From Paraprevotella clara YIT 11840 (GTDB taxonomy: Bacteria > Bacteroidota > Bacteroidia > Bacteroidales > Bacteroidaceae), in assembly GCF_000233955.1 (NCBI RefSeq), contig NZ_JH376578.1, positions 1 to 64,000 on the forward strand: 64,000 nucleotides of DNA, given 5' to 3'. Made by a program: the position numbers and the translations under genes. The notes under the pieces were generated by a model. It saw only the letters and a program-made list of their open reading frames with translations. It was not told the origin of the DNA and searched no databases. Below, one piece after another: positions 50,245-59,522 of the stretch (positions are counted from its first letter, which is position 1; every line of letters begins with the position of its first letter).

Positions 50245-50613
50245 ATGTTTTCTAATAGTAAAAACATAGAAAGTATAGGCAAACTCTTGCTGGAATTTAA
50301 GAAATATCTTGAGCTCCAGAAAGAGTTTGTCAAATTGGATGCCACAGAAAAAATGACGGTCATCCTTTCGGCCATTTTGATTGTAACCGTCTTGCTATTA
50401 TTAGGTTCTATCGTTTTACTCTTCCTCACCTTCGCATTAGCCTATTATTTAGGAGATGTATTAGGAAGCCTTTCACTCGGATTCGGCCTCATTTCCGCTT
50501 TCATCCTGTTACTGACCGTCATATTCTATTTAAACCGAAACCGCATGGTCATTCAGCCCATGGCACGTTTCATGACCAAACTAATCCTTACCAAAGAAGA
50601 TGGCAGCAAATAA
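50245..50613 (+). CDS. Phage-holin-family-like membrane protein (PF07332 type)
   Basis: 122 aa with two long transmembrane segments in one region (MTVILSAILIVTVLLLLGSIVLLFLTFALAYYLG and LGFGLISAFILLLTVIFYL) preceded by an amphipathic helix, as in the holin-X superfamily. Outside phages this family is a widespread envelope protein of unknown role that co-occurs with ytxH and a DUF883-like gene. It overlaps the next gene by 14 bp. Confidence 0.75.
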   Translation: MFSNSKNIESIGKLLLEFKKYLELQKEFVKLDATEKMTVILSAILIVTVLLLLGSIVLLFLTFALAYYLGDVLGSLSLGFGLISAFILLLTVIFYLNRNRMVIQPMARFMTKLILTKEDGSK

Positions 50614-50869
50614 GATTCCTTCTCATCAAACCGAAGATGTTTTACAAGAAATCCGTACTCGTAAGGCTGAAGTAAAAAGCCAGATAAAAGAAAGTGCGGA
50701 CTTCATTAAAACAACTACCCATAAACTATTCACTCCTCCCCCACAAGCTACATCCAAATTAGGCTCATTCATGAATATGGTAGACCAAGGATTAGCCGTA
50801 TATGATGGTGTGATGATGGGAATGAGAGTAGCACGTAACATACGCCGGATTTTTGGAAAACGGAGATAA
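50600..50869 (+). CDS. Small unrecognised protein of the ytxH operon
   Basis: 89 aa, not assigned to a family. A charged N-terminal helix (HQTEDVLQEIRTRKAEVKSQIKESADFIK), a Pro-rich break (LFTPPPQATSK) and a C-terminal segment with Met/Val (MVDQGLAVYDGVMMGMRVARNIRRIFGKRR) that may be amphipathic rather than transmembrane. It overlaps the holin-like gene by 14 bp and is probably coupled to it. Such third genes are usual in this operon type in Bacteroidetes. Confidence 0.75.
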   Translation: MAANKIPSHQTEDVLQEIRTRKAEVKSQIKESADFIKTTTHKLFTPPPQATSKLGSFMNMVDQGLAVYDGVMMGMRVARNIRRIFGKRR

Positions 50870-51018
50870 CCGTTTGCCCCAAAAGCCGTTTCATAAAATA
50901 GCCGGTAAAAAACACTATTGCCAGTACAGGTATGACCCACCTCCTACACTGGGATTTTGTAAAAAGCCCCTTCATCTTTCAGTTCGAGCACTAAAGCATT
51001 CATTATGTTAAGATTACA

Positions 51019-51049
51019 GGCTGAAAGATACTTCAGCCATCTTTCAGCC
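51019..51049. terminator. Perfect inverted repeat after the ytxH operon
   Basis: 11-bp arms (51019-51029 and 51039-51049) with a 9-nt loop, no clear T-run. Probably a terminator for the ytxH operon or part of the repeat block that follows. Confidence 0.45.
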
Positions 51050-51060
51050 ATGCTTCATTT

Positions 51061-51133
51061 CAATCTGCTGAGAACGAAAAATCGTTCGACTGAGATTGAA
51101 AAATCGTTTGGCTGAGAACTTTTTATCGTTTTC
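51061..51133. repeat. Intergenic 22-bp-module repeat, copy D (three tandem units)
   Basis: Three direct units of exactly 22 bp: 51068-51089, 51090-51111 and 51112-51133. All begin CTGAGA; unit 2 is CTGAGATTG, AAAAAT, CGTTTGG; units 1 and 3 have AAC in place of TTG. Unit 1 is also self-complementary around AACGAAAAATCGTT. This is the clearest copy of the family. Confidence 0.85.
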
Positions 51134-51354
51134 CGCCATGAAAGGAAGCTGAAAGGTGACCTTCCTGCCTTTCATTCCGTAGTACGTTATGTGACAACTA
51201 CTTACCGTATCACCTGAAAGATGAAGGGCATTTTGCAAAACTCATTGGGGGAAGCATAAGAGGAATAAAATTTTTCCGGAAGGAACTGCATGGAATTAAG
51301 AATTATCGTGTAACTTTGCGTTGTTTTTAAACTCTACAAACAAAGATTACAATT

Positions 51355-51825
51355 ATGATGAACGAATGGTTTGAATGCAAGGTAAGATACGAAAAAACAT
51401 TAGAAAACGGCTTGGTCAAGAAAGTCACGGAGCCCTATCTGGTAGATGCCCTGAGCTTCACTGAAGCCGAAAGACGTTTTATAGAAGAAATAGAACCGTT
51501 CATGTCCGGCGAATTTCAAGTGACAGACATCAAACGGGCCAAATACGCCGAATTGTTCGAAACGGACGAAGATGCGGCCGACCGTTGGTTCAAAGCCAAA
51601 GTGGCTTTCATCACCCTTGATGAAAAAAGCGGGGCGGAAAAGAAAAGCAACCAAAACATGCTGATACAAGCTTCGGATCTGCGCGATGCCGTAAAACGCC
51701 TTGACAAAGGAATGGAAGGCACCATGGCCGACTACGAAATCGCCTCTATTGCAGAAACGCCTATTATGGACGTGTTCCATTACAAAGCCGAAGCGGACGA
51801 GAAACCGGAATTCCCCGAAGCATAA
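51355..51825 (+). CDS. DUF4494 domain protein
   Basis: 156 aa. WFECKVRYEKTLENGLVKKVTEPYLVDALSFTEAERRFIEEI is the DUF4494 start; the whole protein is this domain, common and of unknown function in Bacteroidetes. No signal peptide or membrane segment. The gene lies 26 bp upstream of yggS, probably in one transcript, which is a recurrent pairing in this phylum. Confidence 0.88.
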   Translation: MMNEWFECKVRYEKTLENGLVKKVTEPYLVDALSFTEAERRFIEEIEPFMSGEFQVTDIKRAKYAELFETDEDAADRWFKAKVAFITLDEKSGAEKKSNQNMLIQASDLRDAVKRLDKGMEGTMADYEIASIAETPIMDVFHYKAEADEKPEFPEA

Positions 51826-51851
51826 TCCCGTTTCATTGAAACCATAACGCC

Positions 51852-52523
51852 ATGTCACAGATTCAGGACGAAATAAAACGTATCACGGCCTCGCTTCCCT
51901 GCGGTGTCCGGTTGGTAGCCGTGTCCAAATACCATCCCGAAAGCCACATCGAGGAGGCATACGCTGCCGGACAACGCGTCTTCGGCGAAAGCCATGTACA
52001 AGAGCTTCGCCGTAAATACGATAACCTCCCCAAAGACATCGAGTGGCACTTTATCGGACACTTGCAAACCAATAAAGTGAAGTATATCGCTCCATACGTA
52101 GCCATGATACATGCAGTAGATTCCATGAAACTACTTCTTGAGATAGATAAACAAGGAGAAAAGTCCGGACGGGTGATACCCTGTCTGCTTCAACTTCACG
52201 TAGCCAAGGAAGAAACCAAATTCGGTTTCACACCGGACGAATGCTGCAAGTTAGTAGCGGATGGAGAATGGAAAAAGCTGGCACACGTCCGAATTTACGG
52301 CTTGATGTGCATGGCTTCCAATACGGACGATATGGCACAAGTGCGGTCTGAATTCCATCTGGCTTATGCACTGTTCAAGGAACTGAAAACCGGAGCTTTT
52401 GCAAATGCTCCCTATTTCAAAGAATGTTCATGGGGCATGAGCCATGATTATCCCATTGCAATAGAGGAAGGTAGTACGCTTATCCGCGTGGGAAGTAAAA
52501 TATTTGGTGAAAGAGTGTATTAA
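51852..52523 (+). CDS. PLP homeostasis protein, YggS/PROSC family
   Basis: 223 aa, single-domain alanine-racemase-like TIM barrel. The PLP lysine is Lys26 (VAVSKYHP); FGESHVQELRRK, WHFIGHLQTNKVK, GLMCMAS and MSHDYPIAIEEGSTLIRVGSKIFGER are standard family words. It binds PLP without known catalysis and affects vitamin B6 and amino-acid balance. Confidence 0.95.
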   Translation: MSQIQDEIKRITASLPCGVRLVAVSKYHPESHIEEAYAAGQRVFGESHVQELRRKYDNLPKDIEWHFIGHLQTNKVKYIAPYVAMIHAVDSMKLLLEIDKQGEKSGRVIPCLLQLHVAKEETKFGFTPDECCKLVADGEWKKLAHVRIYGLMCMASNTDDMAQVRSEFHLAYALFKELKTGAFANAPYFKECSWGMSHDYPIAIEEGSTLIRVGSKIFGERVY

Positions 52524-52535
52524 AAGCATATTATT

Positions 52536-52567
52536 CTTGCTTTAATCGTTTTTTCTCCTTAGTTTTG
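52536..52567 (+). promoter_or_regulatory. Probable promoter of the acyl-CoA ligase gene
   Basis: CTTG (52536-52539), 20-nt spacer, TAGTTTTG (52560-52567). The -7 box fits the consensus exactly; the -33 box has one mismatch. Confidence 0.55.
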
Positions 52568-52591
52568 CACAAAATAAAAAGAATTGTGCAA
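52565..52591 (+). promoter_or_regulatory. Inverted repeat covering the start of the acyl-CoA ligase gene
   Basis: TTGCACAA (52565-52572) and TTGTGCAA (52584-52591) are perfect 8-bp arms. The first overlaps the -7 box and the second ends on the A of the ATG. It may be an operator or an mRNA hairpin that hides the start codon. Confidence 0.5.
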
Positions 52592-54255
52592 TGGAAAAAC
52601 TTAGTTTTAACGAACAAATAGAACAAAGCATCAAGGACAACTGGGATCTTGATGCTTTGTCTGACTATAAAGGAGAAACCTTTCAATATAAAGATATAGC
52701 CCGAATCATAGAGAAACTTCACATTATCTTTGAATACAGCAACGTAAAACCGGGAGACAAGATAGCCCTTTGCGGACGGAACAGTGCCCATTGGGGAGCC
52801 GTATTTTTTGCGACGCTGACATACGGGGCTGTGGCCGTGCCTATCTTACACGAGTTCAAAGCCGATCAGGTTCATAACATTGTGAACCACAGTGAAGCCA
52901 AACTACTTTTCGTAGGTGATCTGGTCTGGAAGAATCTCGACGCCAATGAAATGCCTAATCTGGAAGGGATCATCAACATCGCAGATTATTCACTCCTTGT
53001 AGGTCGCACGCAGAAAGTCGCGTATGCACGGGAACATCTGAACCAATTGTTCGGCGAACGTTACCCCATGAACTTCCGCAAACACCATATATCATATTAT
53101 AAAGGAGCACCGGAAGAACTGGCTGTCATCAACTATACTTCAGGCACGACAAGCCGTTCGAAAGGCGTAATGATTCCCTATCGCGCCCTTTGGTCCAATC
53201 TGGAATTTGCCAAGGAAGTATTAAGTCCGCACATGAAAATCGGAGACAACGTGATTTCCATGTTGCCCATGGCTCACATGTACGGGATGGCTTTTGAATT
53301 TATCTTTGAGTTTTGCACGGGATGCCACATCTACTTCCTGACCAAGAACCCGTCCCCCAATGTTCTTTTTGCGGCATTTGCCGAGTTGAAGCCGCGTATC
53401 ATCATCGCCGTCCCCTTAATCATAGAAAAGATTATTCGCAAGGCGGTTCTTCCTAAAATTCAGGGTACAACCGTAAAGATGCTATTGAAAGTCCCATTAG
53501 TCCGTCAAAAAATCAAAGACAAAATCTGCGAACAGCTCAAAACGGCGTTCGGAGGAAATTTCTATGAAATCATCATAGGCGGGGCAGCTTTCAATCATGA
53601 AATAGAAATGCTGCTTCACGACATTGGTTTCAATTACACCGTGGGCTACGGCACCACGGAGTGCGCCCCGATTATCTCATACGCAGACTGGAATATTTTC
53701 GCACCCGGTTCTTGCGGCAAGGCGGCTCCACGTATGGAAATCAAGATTGACAGCAATGACCCGCAACACACTGTAGGAGAAATCCTCACCCGAGGCGCCA
53801 ATGTCATGTTGGGATACTATAAAAACGAAGAAGCAACCCAAGAAGCATTTCGAGACGGCTGGTATCGTACAGGCGACCTCGGTATCATGGACGAAAATGG
53901 CAACCTTTTCATCAAAGGCAGAAGCAAAAACATGCTTTTAGGTGCCAGCGGACAAAATATCTATCCGGAAGAAATTGAAGATTTGCTGAATAACCTGACT
54001 TTGGTCAACGAAAGCATCGTCATCCAAAAAGGAGAAAAACTTTACGGACTGGTGTACCCGGACTTTGAGGAAGCGCACAATCTGGGTTTACAAGACTCGG
54101 ATTTGGCCAACGTCATGGAACAAAACCGGACTGAACTAAACAGTATGTTGCCCGGATATGCCCAGCTTTCCGGTATCAAAATCTTCCAAGAGGAATTCGA
54201 GAAAACCCCTAAGAAAAGCATCAAACGTTATTTGTACACGGATTGCCAGATATAG
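52591..54255 (+). CDS. Long-chain acyl-CoA synthetase (AMP-binding ligase)
   Basis: 554 aa, adenylate-forming superfamily. P-loop YTSGTTSRSKGVMIPY (about 182-197), GYGTTECAP, DGWYRTGDLGIMDENG, the hinge IKGRSKNMLLGASGQNIYPEEIE and the catalytic C-terminal lysine in KTPKKSIKRYLY are all there. It activates a fatty acid with ATP and CoA; chain length cannot be read from the sequence. No signal peptide. It stands alone between yggS and the iron alcohol dehydrogenase with its own promoter-like region. Confidence 0.92.
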   Translation: MEKLSFNEQIEQSIKDNWDLDALSDYKGETFQYKDIARIIEKLHIIFEYSNVKPGDKIALCGRNSAHWGAVFFATLTYGAVAVPILHEFKADQVHNIVNHSEAKLLFVGDLVWKNLDANEMPNLEGIINIADYSLLVGRTQKVAYAREHLNQLFGERYPMNFRKHHISYYKGAPEELAVINYTSGTTSRSKGVMIPYRALWSNLEFAKEVLSPHMKIGDNVISMLPMAHMYGMAFEFIFEFCTGCHIYFLTKNPSPNVLFAAFAELKPRIIIAVPLIIEKIIRKAVLPKIQGTTVKMLLKVPLVRQKIKDKICEQLKTAFGGNFYEIIIGGAAFNHEIEMLLHDIGFNYTVGYGTTECAPIISYADWNIFAPGSCGKAAPRMEIKIDSNDPQHTVGEILTRGANVMLGYYKNEEATQEAFRDGWYRTGDLGIMDENGNLFIKGRSKNMLLGASGQNIYPEEIEDLLNNLTLVNESIVIQKGEKLYGLVYPDFEEAHNLGLQDSDLANVMEQNRTELNSMLPGYAQLSGIKIFQEEFEKTPKKSIKRYLYTDCQI

Positions 54256-54322
54256 TCCCGGCATCCCCTATAAAGACGAAAATCACAAATCTACCCAAGA
54301 AAAAACATAAAAGCAAAGGACA

Positions 54323-55504
54323 ATGAAAGATTTCAATTACTACGCCCCTACGCAGGTCGCTTTCGGAAGAAAAGCGGAACAGGCGACAGGCCGATTGGTA
54401 AAACAATACGGCGGAACAAAAGTATTGGTACATTACGGAGGCAAAAGTGCAGAACGTTCCGGACTGTTAGACGCAGTATGCCATGCACTCGAAGCCGAAC
54501 ATCTCCCTTATGTGAAGTTGGGAGGGGTCGTCCCCAACCCACGTCTCTCAAAAGTACACGAGGGCATCGATTTATGCCGTGCCGAAGGTGTAGATTTCAT
54601 CTTGGCTATCGGCGGCGGCAGCGTAATCGATTCCGCTAAAGCCATCTCCATGGGGGTAACCTACGAAGGAGACGTTTGGGATTTCTTCACCCATAAAGCC
54701 GAAGTGGACACTTGCCTCCCCTTGGGAGCCATGCTCACCCTCCCGGCAGCAGGCAGCGAAATGAGCGACGCCACGGTCATTACCAACGAAGACGGCGACC
54801 TGAAAAAAGACTACGGCAGCGATAAGCTCCGCTGCAAGTTTGCCGTAATGAACCCGGAGCGTACCTTTACATTGCCTCCCTATCAAACAGCAGCCGGCGT
54901 AGTAGATATCATCATGCACACGTTGGAACGCTACTTCTCCCACGATGATGACATGACCGTAACCGACTCCATTGCCGAAAGCCTCATCCGCACCGTACAA
55001 GACAGCGCGTTCAAAGTACTGCAACAACCGGACAACTACCTGCATCGCGCCCAAATCATGTGGGCGAGCAGCCTTTCTCACAACGGTTTGACCGGTTGCG
55101 GTACCACTTCTGACTGGGCCACGCACTTTCTGGAACACGAACTCAGCGGCATGTTCGACGTAACCCACGGTGCAGGCCTGGCCGCCGTATGGGGCAGTTG
55201 GGCGCGTTACGTCTACCTTGAAAATCCCACCCGTTTCGCACAATTCGCTGTCAATGCCATGGGAGTACGAAACAACTTCAAGTCGGCAGAAGAAACAGCC
55301 TTGGCCGGTATCGAAGCATTGGAACGCTTCTTCCGGGCCATCGGCATGCCTACCAGCATACACGAACTCATCGGACGCGAAATCACAGACGAGGAAATTC
55401 GCGAAATGTCCCGTAAATGTAGTTATGACGGTACCCATTCTATCGGAGGCTTCAAAGTTTTGAACCGCGAGGACATGGAGCACATCTACCGTGCGGCACG
55501 TTAA
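54323..55504 (+). CDS. Iron-containing alcohol dehydrogenase (BDH/YqhD type)
   Basis: 393 aa, type III alcohol dehydrogenase. Cofactor loop GGGSVIDSAKAISMG, and metal ligands in DIIMHTLERYFSH and HFLEHELSGMFDVTHGAGLAAVW (His residues) match butanol dehydrogenase and YqhD, which reduce aldehydes with NAD(P)H. The start YAPTQVAFGRKAEQATGRLVKQYG is typical. It follows the acyl-CoA ligase by 67 bp; a joint role in aldehyde metabolism is possible but not shown. Confidence 0.93.
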   Translation: MKDFNYYAPTQVAFGRKAEQATGRLVKQYGGTKVLVHYGGKSAERSGLLDAVCHALEAEHLPYVKLGGVVPNPRLSKVHEGIDLCRAEGVDFILAIGGGSVIDSAKAISMGVTYEGDVWDFFTHKAEVDTCLPLGAMLTLPAAGSEMSDATVITNEDGDLKKDYGSDKLRCKFAVMNPERTFTLPPYQTAAGVVDIIMHTLERYFSHDDDMTVTDSIAESLIRTVQDSAFKVLQQPDNYLHRAQIMWASSLSHNGLTGCGTTSDWATHFLEHELSGMFDVTHGAGLAAVWGSWARYVYLENPTRFAQFAVNAMGVRNNFKSAEETALAGIEALERFFRAIGMPTSIHELIGREITDEEIREMSRKCSYDGTHSIGGFKVLNREDMEHIYRAAR

Positions 55505-55551
55505 ACCTACGGGTATTCATACGGGGAACCCTCATGGAAACGAGACACACA

Positions 55552-55585
55552 AAAAAGGGAAAGAGCGACACGCCTTTCCCTTTTT
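55552..55585. terminator. Bidirectional terminator between the dehydrogenase and TonB-C genes
   Basis: AAAAAGGGAAAG (55552-55563) and CTTTCCCTTTTT (55574-55585) form a perfect 12-bp stem with a 10-nt loop, between convergent genes. Confidence 0.92.
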
Positions 55586-55647
55586 CTTAGGTTGCAGCCC
55601 CACTGCAAACCAGGACTTTCAGATTCCTGTACCGACTCTTCCAACCC

Positions 55648-56892
55648 TCATTTCTTCTTTCCTTTTAACGCAAACATTATGGGAGCGGTGAACTTCACTG
55701 ATACCGGCTTGCCGTCCAACCGTGCAGGTTTCCATTTCGTCATGGCCATGATGACCCGCACGGCTTCCGCACTCAGGCGCACATCAGGACTTTTCACCAC
55801 TTGCGGGCGCGTCACGTTCCCAGCCTTATCCACCACGAAAGAAACCATCACCCTGCCTTCGACTTTTTCCTTGACACAGGCCTCAGGATAGTGGATATTA
55901 GACGACATATATTCCATCAGGGCGTTTATTCCTCCGGGATATTGCGGAGGAACATCAGCTTTCTCATACACCTTGTCGGCTGCATACATATCCGCCACAG
56001 ACAAACCTTCCACACGCAGGAACATCGGCTTCATCACGCGAAGCACCTGCTGTTCCAAATCATCGTTTTCCACGCGCTTCCACACCTCGGTAGCCACACC
56101 CCGTCCGTTGAACCACGACATCTCAAACGTGTCGTCCGATAACCATTTCACCTTGTTGCGCCCACCGCGCTCCTTGATGATGCTGTCACCCTCCGACGTG
56201 AAAGTTCCGGCATGTCCCTTAAAATATACACGGTCTTCCCCGGTTCGATTCGGGGTAAAGCCCAAGAAGTAGCCGTCACCATACCATTTATAGCTCTTCA
56301 ACTTGGGTGGTATCAGTTCACCCGTCAACGGTTGCCGCAAGCCTTGTACTTCCCACATGCCAGTGTAACGTCCGTCTACCTCGTGGGCATCGCGCATCCC
56401 TTGGTGTATGGCGGCCAATCCCGAGGGCATGGGATACCGCTCCCACCCCTCTTCATAGTCCGTCTCCCCTACAGAGGAACGACCTGTCCATGAAAGTTCG
56501 AACATGTCTTCTGAGCGTGTCTTGATTTTCAATTTCCCGCCGCCTTCGCGAATGGCTTTCTTCGACATATACTCAAACGTGGTGTATCCTCCTTCGAAAT
56601 CCACGTCCACATCGTTGATGCCTACATACCACACGGAAAGCGACACCATATGGTCTTCTCCATAATACTTGTAATGCACGAACGGTTGGGAACCCTTATG
56701 TGAATCCCCTTTCTTCCGAATCCAAGTCTTTTTCCAAAATCCTTCCAAAGGATGTCCTGTTTCCGCCTCGTCAGCCGACATCGTTACTACGGACTCCCCA
56801 AGGCCGCTTTCAGCCCTCATGGCTGGAGTGACCAACAATCCGGCTGCGCCGCACATACCGACCAGAACCAAGCGAACGCTTTTCTTTTTCAT
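55648..56892 (-). CDS. Periplasmic TonB C-terminal-domain protein with two DUF4488-like repeats
   Basis: 414 aa from the ATG at 56892 (MKKKSVRLVLVGMCGAAG, signal peptide ending near MRAE); a start at 56913 adds seven residues. Two similar lipocalin-like units follow: about 45-160 (GFWKKTWIRKK ... FELSWTGRSS) and 175-275 (GMWEVQGLRQPL ... FEMSWFNGRGVATEVWKRV). The last 100 residues are a TonB C-terminal domain (FPPQYPGGINALMEYMSSNIHYPEACVKEKVEGRVMVSFVVDKAGNV). There is no N-terminal membrane anchor, and no Pro-rich spacer, so it is unlikely to be a classical energy transducer. Exact role unknown. Confidence 0.82.
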   Translation of the reverse strand: MKKKSVRLVLVGMCGAAGLLVTPAMRAESGLGESVVTMSADEAETGHPLEGFWKKTWIRKKGDSHKGSQPFVHYKYYGEDHMVSLSVWYVGINDVDVDFEGGYTTFEYMSKKAIREGGGKLKIKTRSEDMFELSWTGRSSVGETDYEEGWERYPMPSGLAAIHQGMRDAHEVDGRYTGMWEVQGLRQPLTGELIPPKLKSYKWYGDGYFLGFTPNRTGEDRVYFKGHAGTFTSEGDSIIKERGGRNKVKWLSDDTFEMSWFNGRGVATEVWKRVENDDLEQQVLRVMKPMFLRVEGLSVADMYAADKVYEKADVPPQYPGGINALMEYMSSNIHYPEACVKEKVEGRVMVSFVVDKAGNVTRPQVVKSPDVRLSAEAVRVIMAMTKWKPARLDGKPVSVKFTAPIMFALKGKKK

Positions 56893-57018
56893 TAGGTTAA
56901 CTCTACAATCCATAAATAAAAGATTTAATGTTTATAAAAACACCGAAAGTTAGCAAATATTATATTTACAAACAAGACTTACAGGCAAGAAATCATTATT
57001 ATAATATATCAAGGTACA

Positions 57019-57057
57019 CAAAAACACCGGATATTCTCATCAAGAACATCCGGCGTT
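57019..57057 (-). terminator. Terminator of the lepA-crp transcript
   Basis: On the minus strand CGCCGGAT (57048-57055) pairs with ATCCGGTG (57025-57032) and a T-rich run follows. It starts 38 bp after the crp-like stop codon. Confidence 0.8.
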
Positions 57058-57094
57058 TCCATATATAAGGCCATCTCATTACCTTAACAAGTCC

Positions 57095-57718
57095 CTAAGA
57101 CTCTGTGGACGGCTTTTCACTTCTCTCCTTTTTCGACTCTTCCAAATGAGCCGCACGCACGCGGCTTAATGTTTCAGGCGACATTTGCAAGTAAGAAGCC
57201 ACATGGAGCATCGGCGCACGCAACAAAATCTCGGGTTTCGTATTCAAGAGACGAAGGTAACGTTCCGTAGCGTTCTCAAAGCGCTGGCTGTCAGCATAGA
57301 CTTGGGAACTGATTAAGGCATGTTCCATAATCTTACGGAACAGCAGCTCAATCTCTTTATTCTCGTCTGCCAATTCCTGTAAGGCATCATACGGAATACC
57401 GTAAAGCCTGCTGTTTTCCAACGCCTCGACAATCAGCCGTGAAGGTTCCTGTTTCAAGAAACTTTCAATGCAAATCACGATTCGCCCTTCATAAGAAAAG
57501 TGTTCCGTTACATCACGCCCACCTTTATAATAATACTGTCTCACCATTCCGCGCTCTACGAAATACATGTGACGACACGTTTCTCCTTCAGGCAATACCA
57601 CATCGCCTTTCGAATATTTGAAAGGTACGAGTATCTCAGACAATGCCTCGATGCCCGATGGAGACAAACGGCAATAAATACGGGCTATTTCACGGGCCAC
57701 GTCGCGTCTTAAATCCAT
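57095..57718 (-). CDS. Crp/Fnr family transcriptional regulator
   Basis: 207 aa. A cyclic-nucleotide-binding-like N domain (SPSGIEALSEILVPFKYSKGDVVLPEGETCRHMYFVERGMVRQYYYKGGRDVTEHF) and a C-terminal helix-turn-helix (MLHVASYLQMSPETLSRVRAA). No FNR cysteine cluster, so no Fe-S sensing; the effector is unknown. It lies 22 bp after lepA on the same strand. The last 15 residues are charged and probably disordered. Confidence 0.9.
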   Translation of the reverse strand: MDLRRDVAREIARIYCRLSPSGIEALSEILVPFKYSKGDVVLPEGETCRHMYFVERGMVRQYYYKGGRDVTEHFSYEGRIVICIESFLKQEPSRLIVEALENSRLYGIPYDALQELADENKEIELLFRKIMEHALISSQVYADSQRFENATERYLRLLNTKPEILLRAPMLHVASYLQMSPETLSRVRAAHLEESKKERSEKPSTES

Positions 57719-57740
57719 AGTCTATAAGGTTTTTATTAGG

Positions 57741-59522
57741 TTAATCCAACTTCAGCACAGCCAAGAAAGCTTTTTGCGGCACTTCCACATTACCAATCTG
57801 TTTCATCCGTTTCTTTCCTTTCTTCTGTTTCTCAAGCAATTTTCTTTTCCGGCTGACATCTCCTCCGTAACATTTCGCCGTCACGTCCTTACGCAACTGC
57901 TTCACCGTCTCGCGGGCGATGATCTTGGCACCGATGGCCGCCTGTATGGCAATATCGAACTGCTGGCGGGGCAACAACTCCTTCAGCTTCTCACACATCC
58001 GCCGCCCGAAGTCCACCGCATTGTCGATATGCGTCAAAGTGGATAACGCATCCACCGGTTCCCCGTTCAACAAGATATCCAACTTCACCAGTTTAGACGG
58101 CCGGAAACCGTCCTGATGATAGTCGAAAGAGGCATACCCCTTTGATATGCTTTTGAGCTTATCATAAAAATCAATCACAATCTCACCCAAAGGCATGCTG
58201 TAATGGAGTTCCACACGGTTTCCGCTGATATACTCCTGTTTCAACAACTCCCCCCTTTTCCCCAGGCACAAGGTCATGATGGGACCGATGAAGTTGGTTG
58301 TCGTAATGATGGAAGCCTTGATGTACGGCTCCTCTATATGGTCGATCAGTGTCACTTCGGGCATGCCTGCCGGGTTATGCACTTCTTTCACCCCGCCCTG
58401 CTTGTCATATACGAGATAAGACACGTTGGGCACGGTCGTAATTACATCCATATTGAACTCGCGATCCAAACGTTCCTGCACGATTTCCATGTGAAGCAAG
58501 CCGAGGAAACCGCAACGGAAACCGAAGCCCAACGCCACGGACGATTCCGGCTGGAAAGTCAGCGACGCATCGTTCAACTGCAATTTTTCCAAAGAGGCCC
58601 GGAGATTTTCAAAATCCTCGGTCTCTATGGGATAAAGCCCGGCAAAAACCATAGGCTTGACTTCCTCGAAACCGGAAATGGCTTTATCGCACGGACGCTC
58701 CACGTGAGTAATCGTATCGCCGACTTTCACCTCCGTAGCCGTCTTAATACCGGAAACGATATACCCCACATCCCCGCAATGCAATTCCTTACGAGGGGAC
58801 ATTTCCATCTTCAAGACTCCAATCTCATCAGCCGTGTATTCCTTGCCTGTATTGATAAAAGCCACTTCGTCGCCCGACTTGATACTGCCGTTCACGATTT
58901 TGAAATAAGCGATAATCCCACGGAACGAGTTGAACACGGAATCGAATATCAATGCCTGCAAAGGAGCGTCCTCATCCCCTTCCGGATGGGGGATACGTTC
59001 CACCACAGCCTGTAATATTTCATCCACTCCCATTCCCGTACGTCCCGACGCACGGATAATCTCTTCACGTTTACATCCCAACAGGTCTATGATTTCATCC
59101 TCCACTTCCTCCGGCATGGCGTTCACCATGTCGCATTTGTTAATAACCGGGATGATTTCCAAGTCGTGCTCTATGGCCATATACAAATTGGAGATGGTCT
59201 GAGCCTGCACGCCTTGCGTGGCATCCACAATCAACAACGCCCCCTCGCAAGCCGCGATGGAACGCGAAACCTCGTATGAGAAATCCACATGCCCCGGCGT
59301 ATCAATCAAATTCAACGTGTACTTCTCTCCTTTATGTATATATTCCATCTGGATGGCATGGCTTTTAATCGTGATGCCACGCTCCCGCTCCAGATCCATA
59401 TCGTCGAGCATTTGCCCTTCGGTGACCTTTATCGTATTCGTATATTCAAGCAAACGGTCGGCCAAAGTAGACTTACCGTGATCTATATGTGCAATAATAC
59501 AGAAATTCCTGATGTTCTTCAT
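57741..59522 (-). CDS. lepA: Elongation factor 4 (back-translocating GTPase)
   Basis: 593 aa from the ATG at 59522 ([26 protein letters not shown]); the frame has an in-frame TTG two codons upstream that is not needed. G motifs [28 protein letters not shown] and the LepA-specific C-terminal domain ([48 protein letters not shown]) are complete. It helps stalled or mistranslocated ribosomes. Cotranscribed with the Crp-like gene. Confidence 0.97.
   Translation of the reverse strand: MKNIRNFCIIAHIDHGKSTLADRLLEYTNTIKVTEGQMLDDMDLERERGITIKSHAIQMEYIHKGEKYTLNLIDTPGHVDFSYEVSRSIAACEGALLIVDATQGVQAQTISNLYMAIEHDLEIIPVINKCDMVNAMPEEVEDEIIDLLGCKREEIIRASGRTGMGVDEILQAVVERIPHPEGDEDAPLQALIFDSVFNSFRGIIAYFKIVNGSIKSGDEVAFINTGKEYTADEIGVLKMEMSPRKELHCGDVGYIVSGIKTATEVKVGDTITHVERPCDKAISGFEEVKPMVFAGLYPIETEDFENLRASLEKLQLNDASLTFQPESSVALGFGFRCGFLGLLHMEIVQERLDREFNMDVITTVPNVSYLVYDKQGGVKEVHNPAGMPEVTLIDHIEEPYIKASIITTTNFIGPIMTLCLGKRGELLKQEYISGNRVELHYSMPLGEIVIDFYDKLKSISKGYASFDYHQDGFRPSKLVKLDILLNGEPVDALSTLTHIDNAVDFGRRMCEKLKELLPRQQFDIAIQAAIGAKIIARETVKQLRKDVTAKCYGGDVSRKRKLLEKQKKGKKRMKQIGNVEVPQKAFLAVLKLD

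Larger units (their letters stand above)
50870..51354. other. Intergenic stretch with hairpin and repeat copy D
   Basis: 485 bp without a recognisable gene. It holds a perfect 11-bp inverted repeat (GGCTGAAAGAT/ATCTTTCAGCC, 51019-51049), the tandem 22-bp repeat (51061-51133) and further CTGAAAG words, and ends with a TAACTTTG box (51311-51318) in front of the DUF4494 gene. Confidence 0.65.

Noticed and set aside
51061-51133. CRISPR-like reading of the 22-bp tandem repeat
   Set aside because: Units follow each other without spacers, and no cas gene is present.
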